A DNA stretch of 64,000 nucleotides from contig NZ_CABPSJ010000008.1 of NCBI RefSeq assembly GCF_902459745.1, forward strand, positions 62,001 through 126,000, given 5' to 3'. Positions 45,602 to 53,885 of this stretch are shown one piece after another. Each line of letters begins with the position of its first letter. Positions within the stretch are counted from its first letter, which is position 1. A model generated the notes under the pieces. It was not told the origin of the DNA, searched no databases, and saw only the letters and a list, made by a program, of their open reading frames with translations. The DNA comes from Pandoraea communis. Lineage in GTDB: Bacteria; Pseudomonadota; Gammaproteobacteria; Burkholderiales; Burkholderiaceae. The translations under genes and the position numbers were made by a program.

Positions 45602-46780
45602 ATGCTCGATTCCATCTACGTTGGTATGTCGGGGCTGCTGGGCTATTCCAACGCCCTTCGCGTCATTTCGAATAACACGGCCAACATGAATACCCCGGGG
45701 TTCAAAGCCTCGGCGGCACAATTTACGGACTTGTTCTACGACAACTCCCAAGCCGGTCGGGGCAACGGCCCGAATTATGGCCAACTCGGCTACGGCATGA
45801 CCAGCGCCGGCGTCACAGTCAACTACGCTGCGGGTGAAATACGCTCCACCGGGCGCTTGCTCGACGCGGGTATCGACGGGATTGGCTGGTTCGTGCTGCG
45901 TCAAACGGACGGCAGCTACACCTATACGCGCGCAGGTCAGTTCGATATCGACGCGGACGGCTGGTTGATTAATCGCACCGACAGAAGCCGAGTGATGACG
46001 TTGCAGAACGGCCAACTGAGTGACGTCAATATTTCCGGCATGCGCACGACGCCCGGCAAGGCGACGAGCGCCGTGACGTTCAACGGCAACTTGTCGAGTA
46101 CGGCAACGTCGCAGAATGTCGGGAATATTTCCGTCTATGACCAGACTGGGACGTTGCACACCTTGAGCATGACGTTGACCAACTTAGGCGCGTCGACCTC
46201 GGGAACCTGGCTGATCAGCGTCACCGAGGGCGGGACAACGGTCGGGACGGGGCAGCTCGCGTTCGTCAACGGCACGCCAACGGTCGCGACATCGCGCTTC
46301 ACGTTTGCTTACGCCCCACTCGGTGGCGATCTCACCTTCGATTTCACCAAAGACGTGACGTCGTATTCCGGCGGTAATTTCTCGACGATCACGGCGGGCG
46401 GTCAGGACGGTTACGGTCCCGGCAGCGAAACCCAAGCCAGCTTCGATGAGGTCGGGAATCTTGTGCTCGGCTACTCGAATGGGCAGTCGGTGAAAGTGGC
46501 ACAGTTGGCACTGGCGAACTTTCGTTCGACGGACGACATCCTCGCCATCGGGGGAAATCAGTTCAAAAGTTCGAGCGCCTCTGGCGTGTCCTACGGGAAG
46601 GCGGGCGATAGCGTCTTTGGAAAGCTCAAGACCAGCTCGGTGGAAATTTCCAATGTCGACCTGTCGCAGGAGTTCAGCGATCTGGTCATCATGCAGCGCG
46701 GTTACCAGGCGTCGTCGCAGGTGATTACAACGGCGAACGACATGCTCCAGCAGTTGTTCACCATGAAGGGCGGACGATGA
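45602..46780 (+). CDS. flgE: Flagellar hook protein FlgE
   Basis: This 392-residue hook subunit has the D0 helix at the N-terminus (LDSIYVGMSGLLGYSNALRVISNNTANMNTPGFK) and at the C-terminus (VDLSQEFSDLVIMQRGYQASSQVITTANDMLQQLF). In between are GDGF-equivalent and LSSTATSQNVGNISVYDQTGT beta-rich domains. Length is close to the typical 400. The gene implies that an extended hook-like tube is built, although no FlgK, FlgL or flagellin is encoded here. The stop overlaps the next gene. Confidence 0.94.
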   Translation: MLDSIYVGMSGLLGYSNALRVISNNTANMNTPGFKASAAQFTDLFYDNSQAGRGNGPNYGQLGYGMTSAGVTVNYAAGEIRSTGRLLDAGIDGIGWFVLRQTDGSYTYTRAGQFDIDADGWLINRTDRSRVMTLQNGQLSDVNISGMRTTPGKATSAVTFNGNLSSTATSQNVGNISVYDQTGTLHTLSMTLTNLGASTSGTWLISVTEGGTTVGTGQLAFVNGTPTVATSRFTFAYAPLGGDLTFDFTKDVTSYSGGNFSTITAGGQDGYGPGSETQASFDEVGNLVLGYSNGQSVKVAQLALANFRSTDDILAIGGNQFKSSSASGVSYGKAGDSVFGKLKTSSVEISNVDLSQEFSDLVIMQRGYQASSQVITTANDMLQQLFTMKGGR

Positions 46781-47622
46781 GCGCAACGTCTTCCAACGGT
46801 GTGCAGTGGCGCGCGCTGCACGCTTGGTCGAAGCATCATTGTTCGACGCTCGAATCGCACTGGCGAGACCAGCTTCGGTCTTTCATGGCGCAATGGTCTG
46901 CGGGAACCCTGCATGAGAGCGACGTCCGCGTGGCGGCAGTTTTGCCCGAAGCTCATGAGAAAGTCCACGCAGTTATCGGGTTGTACGCGACGCAGGACTC
47001 AACCTCCCAGGCTTGGCTGTGGGCGAGTTCGGCGTCAGGTACTCAGTCGGTGCCGCGAGCAATGGCTGCGGCATTGTTCGGTCATCCGGCGGGCGCGTTG
47101 GGCGAGGGTTCGCTGGGCGTTGCGTGTGACGCCCTCGCAGCGCTCGCGCGGTCGCTTGGGTTCGATCGATACGAGACTGAGAACGCGCTGCCCTTGGCGT
47201 CACTCGCCGAGCCTTGGGCGGGGGGGCTGTCGCTTTCGTTCTTGATCGGAGCATCTCGCTGGACCGTGGCCCTATCGGCGCGGTCAGTTGAACGGCTCGC
47301 CGAGCGTTTGGGAATGACGTTCTCGGCGTCTGACGCGTCCACGGTCAAACGTCATGACGCGGTACCGTTGAGCGAGGCATTGGGCAATGCGCGCGTGACG
47401 CTGCGTGCGAAGCTCGCGGGCCCGTCGCTAACGCTTGGCGCACTGGCGGATCTGAGAGAGGGCGATATCGTGGCACTTCCGCACGACCTGTCGATGCCGC
47501 TACAGATCGAGACATCAACAGGCGAACGCGTCTGCTTCGGCTATCTTGGCCGACGTGCCGACAGGCTCGCCATCGAGCTGACAAGGGACGATACGTCCCT
47601 GAATCTTCAGGAGCAAAAATGA
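46777..47622 (+). CDS. FliM-like protein lacking the CheY-binding peptide (SctQ-like)
   Basis: This 281-residue protein has a single recognisable SpoA domain at the C-terminus (LGNARVTLRAKLAGPSLTLGALADLREGDIVALP, then CFGYLGRRADRLAIELTR, residues ~205-270). Canonical FliM starts with a CheY-P-binding EIDALL motif and has a CheC-like middle. Here the N-terminus shows neither, and the middle is only weakly conserved. It sits directly before fliN, like sctQ and its SpoA partner in injectisomes. It probably builds a static sorting platform rather than a rotor C ring. Its start overlaps flgE and its stop overlaps fliN. Confidence 0.8.
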   Translation: MSATSSNGVQWRALHAWSKHHCSTLESHWRDQLRSFMAQWSAGTLHESDVRVAAVLPEAHEKVHAVIGLYATQDSTSQAWLWASSASGTQSVPRAMAAALFGHPAGALGEGSLGVACDALAALARSLGFDRYETENALPLASLAEPWAGGLSLSFLIGASRWTVALSARSVERLAERLGMTFSASDASTVKRHDAVPLSEALGNARVTLRAKLAGPSLTLGALADLREGDIVALPHDLSMPLQIETSTGERVCFGYLGRRADRLAIELTRDDTSLNLQEQK

Positions 47623-48020
47623 ACACCAGCGCACTGCGTGCATTTGACGGACACGAGGCTCATGACGATGTCGTGGGGGACACCCACGGGACCGGGGGGA
47701 CCGGGCGCCGCACGGCAAGCGCACTTCAGTTCGAGGCGCTCGACGATCTCGGCACGCCCAAAGAAGGTGCATCGGTGACGGGCTTGCACCCGCTTCGCAA
47801 TGTGAAGACTCGCGTCGATGTCATCGTCGGCAGCGTAGAGGTTTCCGTCGGCGAATTGCTCGACGCAAAAGAGTCTCATGTGCTGACCCTTGACCGGGCA
47901 TTGACGCATCTCGTCGATCTGGTTGTCGAAGGGCAAGTCATTGCGCGTGGGCAATTGGTTGCGGTGGACGACAGGTTTGCTGTGCGCATTACCGAGTTGC
48001 CGGCATCATTAGCACTGTGA
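47619..48020 (+). CDS. fliN: C-ring protein FliN
   Basis: This 133-residue protein has a variable, glycine-rich N-terminus and a SpoA domain in the last ~80 residues (LRNVKTRVDVIVGSVEVSVGELLDAKESHVLTLDR, then VDLVVEGQVIARGQLVAVDDRFAVRITEL). FliN docks FliH, and so the ATPase complex, to the cytoplasmic ring. Both ends overlap neighbours. Confidence 0.92.
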   Translation: MNTSALRAFDGHEAHDDVVGDTHGTGGTGRRTASALQFEALDDLGTPKEGASVTGLHPLRNVKTRVDVIVGSVEVSVGELLDAKESHVLTLDRALTHLVDLVVEGQVIARGQLVAVDDRFAVRITELPASLAL

Positions 48021-48496
48021 GTTTCATGACGCACTTCCAGAATTCGGTGAGACGCGTATTGTGGCTTCCTGTCGCCGGTGTCTATGCGCTGGCTGCTGCG
48101 TTGCCCGCGGGCGCTGGCGAAGTGGCGTCCTCGCCGTACGCATCGTTACCGCTAGTGCGCGACGACGGGGCTTCCACCATGTCCTCAGCGCGTATCGCAA
48201 TCGGTATGTTGCTGCTTCTGGCACTCGTGGCCTGGCTGGTACGCCGCCGGTTCGCAGCCAAACCGACGTCACTTAGTGCGATGTTCGGGATGCGCATGCC
48301 GCGTGCGGTCGCTTCGGAGGCGGTACCCCGTGTGCAAAGCGTCACGCGTCTGAACGGTAACGTGAGCCTCCATGTTGTCGAATGGCAAGGTCACACGCTG
48401 TTGCTCTCGTGTGCGGGCGAGAACGTGACGGTATTAGAGCGTGTTCGCAAGGACGCGATGCCCGGTAATGACTCGACCGGGGCGCGCAACGAATGA
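48017..48496 (+). CDS. fliO: Flagellar biosynthesis protein FliO
   Basis: This 159-residue protein has a signal-like N-terminal hydrophobic stretch, a second membrane helix (IAIGMLLLLALVAWLVRRRF, near residue 60), and a short cytoplasmic beta domain ending in HTLLLSCAGENVTVLERV. FliO helps assemble the FliP ring. GTG at 48017 overlaps fliN; ATG at 48026 is an alternative start. The stop overlaps fliP. Confidence 0.82.
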   Translation: MSFMTHFQNSVRRVLWLPVAGVYALAAALPAGAGEVASSPYASLPLVRDDGASTMSSARIAIGMLLLLALVAWLVRRRFAAKPTSLSAMFGMRMPRAVASEAVPRVQSVTRLNGNVSLHVVEWQGHTLLLSCAGENVTVLERVRKDAMPGNDSTGARNE

Positions 48497-49419
48497 AGCG
48501 GTATTTCCATTGGCTTGCGGTGGTCTTGGTGATGCTGGGCGCACTTGGTGCACTCGGCGGATTTGCTGCATCGGCGTACGCGCAGACCGAAGGTGCCCCC
48601 TCAGAGGCGGAGATCAACGCCGATCTCTCAGACATTGCGCGTGATGCGAGCATCATGCAAGCGTCGCCATTGAGCCAGGCGGCGCGCGAAGCCAAGGCTG
48701 CGGCATCGCCCAAGCCGCACGTGCCCCGCTTGAGCAAGCCATCGGCCGGTAAGGGCAACGCCAGTTCGCCCTCCGCGAGCAGCGATGGGGACCGCACGGC
48801 ATTGGCGTTGCGAATTGCTATCGGCTTGACACTGGTCGCAGTGGTGCCGGGGCTGCTGGTGTGCATGACGGCATTCCTGAGAATCATCATCGTGTTGTCA
48901 ATGTTGCGCCATGCGATCGGTATGCAGGAAACCCCGCCGAACACCGCGCTGATCGGCATCGCGATTTTTCTGACGATGTTCACGATGGCGCCGGTAATTC
49001 AGACGGTGAATACGACGTCGTTGCAGCCATTTCTGGCGGGCAAGACCACACCGGAGCAGGCTTACGAGCGCGGCATTGTGCCGCTTCGCGACTACATGGT
49101 GCGGCAGACACGAGAGCAGGACCTCGCGCTGATGGTCGAACTCTCTCGCGCGCCGCAACCGCGCGACATGACCGACATTAGCAACGTGCAGTTGATTCCG
49201 GCCTACATGCTTTCCGAATTGCGCGCGGCGTTCCAAATCGGGTTCATGGTGTTCCTGCCGTTCATTTTGATCGATTTGATCGTCTCGAGTTTATTGATGG
49301 CACTGGGCATGATGATGATGCCGCCCGCGACGATTGCGCTACCGCTCAAGATCTTGATGTTCATTCTCGTGGATGGATGGGGGTTGCTGCTACGCGCCTT
49401 GGTTGGGTCTTTCCACTGA
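48493..49419 (+). CDS. fliP: Flagellar export gate protein FliP
   Basis: This 308-residue inner-membrane protein of the export gate has a signal peptide (residues ~1-28) and a low-complexity periplasmic spacer of about 65 residues. Four membrane helices follow, with family signatures LRIIIVLSMLRHAIGMQETPPN and TDISNVQLIPAYMLSELRAAFQIGFMVFLPFILIDLIVSS. The periplasmic insert makes it longer than E. coli FliP (245). It ends the export gene set that starts with fliQ 18 kb upstream. fliA follows after 11 bp. Confidence 0.94.
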   Translation: MKRYFHWLAVVLVMLGALGALGGFAASAYAQTEGAPSEAEINADLSDIARDASIMQASPLSQAAREAKAAASPKPHVPRLSKPSAGKGNASSPSASSDGDRTALALRIAIGLTLVAVVPGLLVCMTAFLRIIIVLSMLRHAIGMQETPPNTALIGIAIFLTMFTMAPVIQTVNTTSLQPFLAGKTTPEQAYERGIVPLRDYMVRQTREQDLALMVELSRAPQPRDMTDISNVQLIPAYMLSELRAAFQIGFMVFLPFILIDLIVSSLLMALGMMMMPPATIALPLKILMFILVDGWGLLLRALVGSFH

Positions 49420-49430
49420 CGGAGCGATCG

Positions 49431-50228
49431 ATGACCGAGCCGACACTGGATGACATCCCCGACGAATCGATCTGGCCGAACGGACCGGGTGGCGCTGCCG
49501 TTGACGATACTGACGTCGAAGCGGCGCTTTGGCATGCTGTGCGTACCCGGGCAGACGCCGGGGCGCGTGCGCAATTGATCGAGCGACATATGCCGCTCGC
49601 GCGCATCATTGCAGCCAAGCTCTATGCGGGCCGGTTCCACGACGACGTCGAGTTCGATGATTATCACCAGATGGCCACGATCGGTCTGATCGAAGCCGTC
49701 GACCGGTACGATCCTGAGCTGGGCGCGCGCTTTCGCACATTTGCCTCCATGCGCGTGCGCGGTGCTGTGCTCAACGGGCTGGATCGCATGTCAGAGCGTC
49801 AGCAGCAGATTTCCACCCGCCAGCGTTTACGTACAGAGCGCGCGGCATCGCTGGCGCCCGAGGAAATGCCCGATGGTTCGGCGCAATTGCTGCATACGCT
49901 GGCGGAAGCGGGTATCGGTCTGGCACTGGGTATGCTGCTCGAAGGAACGTCACTGTTCGCGGAAGAGAACTCTGTGTCGCCGACGCCGGCGCCATACGCC
50001 GCCGTCGAGTTGGATCAACTTCGAAAGCGCGTCAAGGCATTGGTGGACCTGTTGCCCGAGCGTGAACGTCGCATCATCCAGTCGCATTACCTGCAACAGA
50101 TACCGTTCGAACAGATTGCGAGCGTGTTGGGCGTGACGCGAGGGCGCGTGGCACAACTCCATAAACAAGCACTCAACAGAATGCGCGAGGCAGCACGACA
50201 TGTGCCACCGCGCGACGCTGCGTGGTAA
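49431..50228 (+). CDS. fliA: Sigma-28 family RNA polymerase sigma factor FliA
   Basis: This 265-residue sigma factor has region 2 (HMPLARIIAAKLYAGRFHDD, FDDYHQMATIGLIEAVDRYDP, RFRTFASMRVRGAVLNGLDRM) and region 4 (LLPERERRIIQSHYLQQIPF, EQIASVLGVTRGRVAQLHKQALNRM). It matches FliA, not sigma-70. GGAG lies six bases before the ATG at 49431. No flgM (its usual anti-sigma factor) is in the window and no late flagellar genes are present, so its targets here are unclear. Confidence 0.9.
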   Translation: MTEPTLDDIPDESIWPNGPGGAAVDDTDVEAALWHAVRTRADAGARAQLIERHMPLARIIAAKLYAGRFHDDVEFDDYHQMATIGLIEAVDRYDPELGARFRTFASMRVRGAVLNGLDRMSERQQQISTRQRLRTERAASLAPEEMPDGSAQLLHTLAEAGIGLALGMLLEGTSLFAEENSVSPTPAPYAAVELDQLRKRVKALVDLLPERERRIIQSHYLQQIPFEQIASVLGVTRGRVAQLHKQALNRMREAARHVPPRDAAW

Positions 50229-50255
50229 CGCACATAACTACGAAGGAGAATGGAC

Positions 50256-51410
50256 GTGGCCGAACAATCCTCATCGGTAACCCCTGACGCACAGCGAACC
50301 GAGCGGCTCGAACGTCTGCTGGGATACCTGAAAGCCGACCCCGGTAATGAAGCTCTGCGCGCCGATGCGTTCGATGTGGCGCTGGAAACGGGGCATTGGC
50401 CGCTTGCGCAGGGGCTTCTGGACGAGATACCTGCGCAGCAACGCATGGCGGCTGTATGGACCTATCGCGCTGGCACGCTCGCACTGGCGCACCGGGACTG
50501 GGATGCGGCCGAAGCCGTATTTACGAGCCTTCGCGAAGCGTCGGGCGACAATGCTGCGCTTATCCACAATCTGGCATATATCGCCTTCCAGCGCGCGGAT
50601 TACGCGCGCGTGGAGGCACTGCTTTCGCCGCTGCTCGATGCTGAAGACGCTGACGATGCCACACGTGCGCTGTGGTTGCGCGCGGCGCATCGGACGTTCC
50701 GCTTCACCGAAGCGCTCGAGCGCGTGCGCCGCTGGCAAACCCTCGGTGTGCTCGGGCCTCAGGCGGCGGGGGTAGCGTCGCTCATTGCAGTGGATGCGGC
50801 GTCATTTCCCGAAATTACGCCGTGGGCGCAATTCGCACTGCAACAGTTGCCGTCGCAGCCGGAGGCACTGGTGGCACTGGGCTCGATGGCGCTGGGTCAA
50901 CAGCAGGGCGAGCAGGCCAAACAATGCTTTAGCGCGGCCATCGAAAAAAATCCCGAAGAGGGGCGAGCCTGGTCCGGGTTGGGTTTTGCGTTGCTGATGG
51001 TGCATCAAGTCGAGGCGTCCCGTGACGCATTTGCGCGAGCGGTCAGGTACATGCCGACCCACATCGGCACCTGGCACGGCAAGGGATGGGCGGCGCTCAC
51101 GTCACAGATGATGGCCGACGCAAGGGCCGATTTCGACCACGCGCTGGAACTCGATCGGAACTTTGCAGAGTCACATGGCGCCGTGGCCGTGGTGGCATGC
51201 ATGGAAGGGCGCGAAGCGGATGCTCAGGCGGCGATCGAGCGGGCGCTGCGCCTCGATCCCGCTTGCGTGGGGGCGAATTTCGCGCGGGCGTTGCTCAACG
51301 GCGAAATGAAGGATGTTGAAGCTCTGCGTAAGATGTCGAGCGCAGTCCTCGCACGTCAGTCCAGACTCTTACGTGGCGATTCAACCAGCGGTGCCATGTC
51401 CAAGGAGTAG
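50256..51410 (+). CDS. Tetratricopeptide-repeat protein
   Basis: This protein of about 384 residues is built of repeated helix-turn-helix units. Clear TPR units are NPEEGRAWSGLGFALLMVHQ (near residue 230) and AESHGAVAVVACMEGREADAQAAIERALRLDPACVGANFARAL (near 305). No signal peptide or membrane helix was seen, so it should be cytoplasmic. It follows fliA by 27 bp in the same direction and probably ends the flagellar-type operon. TPR proteins in type III systems commonly act as chaperones or scaffolds. GTG at 50256 has GGAG at seven bases; ATG at 50250 would be too close. Confidence 0.8.
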   Translation: MAEQSSSVTPDAQRTERLERLLGYLKADPGNEALRADAFDVALETGHWPLAQGLLDEIPAQQRMAAVWTYRAGTLALAHRDWDAAEAVFTSLREASGDNAALIHNLAYIAFQRADYARVEALLSPLLDAEDADDATRALWLRAAHRTFRFTEALERVRRWQTLGVLGPQAAGVASLIAVDAASFPEITPWAQFALQQLPSQPEALVALGSMALGQQQGEQAKQCFSAAIEKNPEEGRAWSGLGFALLMVHQVEASRDAFARAVRYMPTHIGTWHGKGWAALTSQMMADARADFDHALELDRNFAESHGAVAVVACMEGREADAQAAIERALRLDPACVGANFARALLNGEMKDVEALRKMSSAVLARQSRLLRGDSTSGAMSKE

Positions 51411-51782
51411 CGCGCCAGCCTGAGCGACGAGCGGCCCCAGTTTGGAGTCCGCTTCCATTTGTTGATGGACATCTTCGATGAGTTGGTAAAAACCGGGGTC
51501 ATTGGCGAGGTGTTCGCCAAGCTCGGCCAGAATCACGGACTCCAGGAAGATGTGAAACGCACGCCGTTCGGGGTTCGGGGTCTCGTTGTCGATTTCCTGG
51601 ATGCGTCGTGCAACCACCGTGGCGAGATCTTCGGGGGCGTGCTTCGTGTCGCCCTTGCGGATGTCGTCGCTTTCGCGCCGGCCGGCCGGTGCCTTCTTGC
51701 GAAGCGTTCCAACCTGTGAGCGAATCAGTCCAGCAAGTTGTTGTGCAAGCTGGGCCGAGATGTTGTTTATGGGAGATGTCAT
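51381..51782 (-). CDS. Hypothetical small protein next to the flagellar-type operon
   Basis: This 133-residue soluble protein was not recognised. It is predicted mostly alpha-helical, with a basic N-terminal third (RSQVGTLRKKAPAGRRESDD) and an acidic helical remainder. Its 3' end overlaps the convergent TPR gene by 30 bp. Together with the downstream TPR gene (about 24 bp away, same strand) it forms a short operon pointing back at the flagellar cluster. A chaperone or secreted-substrate role is possible from context only. Confidence 0.65.
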   Translation of the reverse strand: MTSPINNISAQLAQQLAGLIRSQVGTLRKKAPAGRRESDDIRKGDTKHAPEDLATVVARRIQEIDNETPNPERRAFHIFLESVILAELGEHLANDPGFYQLIEDVHQQMEADSKLGPLVAQAGALLLGHGTAG

Positions 51783-51806
51783 TACGCGGAGGGAGGGCGG
51801 TTACGG

Positions 51807-52418
51807 TCAATGCAAAGGCTGGTCAGGACCGCGATAGGCGCCGAGCAGGAAATGCTCACCTTCGCTGGTCTGCGACTCGGCCGGTTCGCTCTGCGTGGCG
51901 GCGGCACTGTCGAGGAGCGGTCGCAGTCCATCGACAATGGCTGCCATATCCACGTTGAGCGGCGCGTTGGTCGTGTTCGCGGCAATGCCCGATTCGATTT
52001 GCGCGATGGCGGTGGCGATATCGCCGGACGCGACCAGAAGCAGTCCGTGAACGAACAGGCGTAACGGGTCGTCTGGATCGTCTTCAGACAAGTGCAGCAG
52101 CGGTTCCCACGTCGCCGCGGCCATGGGCATGGTGGTCTCGCTGTACTGCATCAGACCCCATTGAAATCGAGCAACGTGGAGATCGGGCGCTCGCAGGAGC
52201 GCTTCCCGAAACGCATCGTTGGCGGCGTCTGTATTGCCGTGCTTTGCCCAGACGGCCGCTGCAAGATGGAACGCACGCGCATCGTGGGGCGCTAATTCGG
52301 CCGCTTTTACATAGCACTCAAGCGCCTGCTCGTCTGCATTTTGCTCGCTGGCGGCGATGCCGGCGGCGAGCAGTGCTTCTAGCTTTTCGGGGTCTGACAA
52401 GGCGTCGAAGTCAGTCAT
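51807..52418 (-). CDS. Small TPR protein (LcrH/SycD-like chaperone candidate)
   Basis: This 203-residue protein has two to three TPR units (EQALECYVKAAELAPHDARAFHLAAAVWAKHG and NDAFREALLRAPDLHVARFQWGL, residues ~30-90) and a helical rest. Class II chaperones of type III secretion systems are small TPR proteins of this size. It may be the export chaperone of the adjacent machine (inference). ATG at 52418 is chosen because the first 20 codons of the longer frame have no similarity to TPR N-termini. It is upstream of, and co-directional with, the 133-residue gene. Confidence 0.75.
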   Translation of the reverse strand: MTDFDALSDPEKLEALLAAGIAASEQNADEQALECYVKAAELAPHDARAFHLAAAVWAKHGNTDAANDAFREALLRAPDLHVARFQWGLMQYSETTMPMAAATWEPLLHLSEDDPDDPLRLFVHGLLLVASGDIATAIAQIESGIAANTTNAPLNVDMAAIVDGLRPLLDSAAATQSEPAESQTSEGEHFLLGAYRGPDQPLH

Positions 52419-52523
52419 GAAGACGTGCCGGGTGGAAGTGATTGAGAAAGCGCAAAGGCATGCGGACGAATGTAACACAGGGCGTGGCCCACATGCGCCA
52501 CGCCTGCATGTGCCGCTGGGCCG

Positions 52524-53654
52524 TCAGTCTCGAATGACAGTGATGGGCGTCTTGACCCCATCCTGAAAGCGAGTGATCGTTGCCACGGGCGTGCGCAAAT
52601 CGCCGTGCTCGTCGAACGCGATCTGACCCGATACGCCCTGGAACGACAAGCGGTGAAGCGCATCGACAATCTTGCCCGGCTCGACGGAATCGGCAGCCAT
52701 CACGGCACGATAGACAGCCATCGCGGCGTCGTAGGCATACGGGCCGTACAGATTGACGGGTTCGCCGAAGCGCGCTTCAAATCGTTTCGCGAACGACTTG
52801 CCTCCCGGCATCGCAGAAAGCGAAAGACCGGCATCGGCACACACCACATTGCTCACTAGTGTTTTCCCGGCCAGTTTCGGCAGCATGCCAGTGCAAATGC
52901 CGTCGCCACCGGCAAACGCCGTATCGATGGAGAGCTTTTTGAGTTGCTTGAGCACGAGACCCGCCTGCGAGTCCATGCCGCCGAAGAAAATGACCTCCGG
53001 GGTCGCGCGCTTGATGCGGGTGAGCTGCGGGGTGAACTCGACCGCCAGCTCCTGCGTGTATTCCCGAGCCACGATCTTGGCCCCGGTACTGCGGGCGTTG
53101 TCGACAAACACGTCGGCAATGCCCTGGCCATAGGCCGATCGGTCATCCAGGACAGCAATACGCGAAGCTTTCAGGGTGCCGGTGGCGTAGTGGGCAATCG
53201 CTTTGCCGAGGAATCCATCGTTCGGCAGCACGCGAAACGCAGTGCGATAGCCCAGACGTGTGAATTCTGGGTTGGTTGCCGAAGGAGTGACCTGAGCGAT
53301 GTTGGCCGCGGCGTACAGGCGGGCGGTGGCGACCGAGCTCGACGAGCTCTCATGTCCGACCACGGCGATCACGCGATTGTCGATAAAGCGCTGCGCGACC
53401 GATGTGGCGAGCCGCGGGTCAGCGGCGTCGTCCTGGGCGTCGAGCCTGAACTCGATCACTTCCCCCTGAACCTTCGGTTGCTGTGCATTAATTTCTTCGA
53501 ACGCCAGCCGAATGCCCCGCTCGATTTCCTTGCCCAGATGAGACTGTGGCCCGGTCAGGGATCCTGCGTAGCCGATGGTGACGATCTTGGCCGCCAGCGC
53601 TGGGGTGCAGACTGGCAGGGCGAGAATGAGAGCGAGAGCGGCGCGTTGCAACAT
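52524..53654 (-). CDS. Periplasmic branched-chain amino-acid-type substrate-binding protein
   Basis: This 376-residue ABC-transporter binding protein belongs to the LivJ/LivK (Peripla_BP_6) family. The signal peptide is MLQRAALALILALPVCTPALAA. The mature domain has IGYAGSLTGPQSHLGKEIERGIRLAFEEINA, then AVVGHESSSSSVATARLYAAANI, TPSATNPEFTRLGYRTAFRVLPNDGFLGKA and PYAYDAAMAVYRAVMAADS. It should bind leucine-type amino acids or aromatic acids. No permease or ATPase gene is adjacent. ATG at 53654 is the start that gives the signal peptide. Confidence 0.93.
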   Translation of the reverse strand: MLQRAALALILALPVCTPALAAKIVTIGYAGSLTGPQSHLGKEIERGIRLAFEEINAQQPKVQGEVIEFRLDAQDDAADPRLATSVAQRFIDNRVIAVVGHESSSSSVATARLYAAANIAQVTPSATNPEFTRLGYRTAFRVLPNDGFLGKAIAHYATGTLKASRIAVLDDRSAYGQGIADVFVDNARSTGAKIVAREYTQELAVEFTPQLTRIKRATPEVIFFGGMDSQAGLVLKQLKKLSIDTAFAGGDGICTGMLPKLAGKTLVSNVVCADAGLSLSAMPGGKSFAKRFEARFGEPVNLYGPYAYDAAMAVYRAVMAADSVEPGKIVDALHRLSFQGVSGQIAFDEHGDLRTPVATITRFQDGVKTPITVIRD

Positions 53655-53885
53655 GGCAAATAACGTGGCGTTGGTGAGAAAGGACCGCCATTCTAGCCAG
53701 CGCTCAGGGCATCGAACCCTGCGGCGTTGCGCCTTCAATACGAATTTCCGATAAATCGAAAAAAAATTGTGCCAACCCTAAACCGAACAAAAAAAGCATG
53801 GATATATGGCTTGCAGGATTCAATGAATCGCCCCGTCCATGTGGTCGGCGCCGGTTCTCTCATACCGAATATTCTGGAGAAACTG

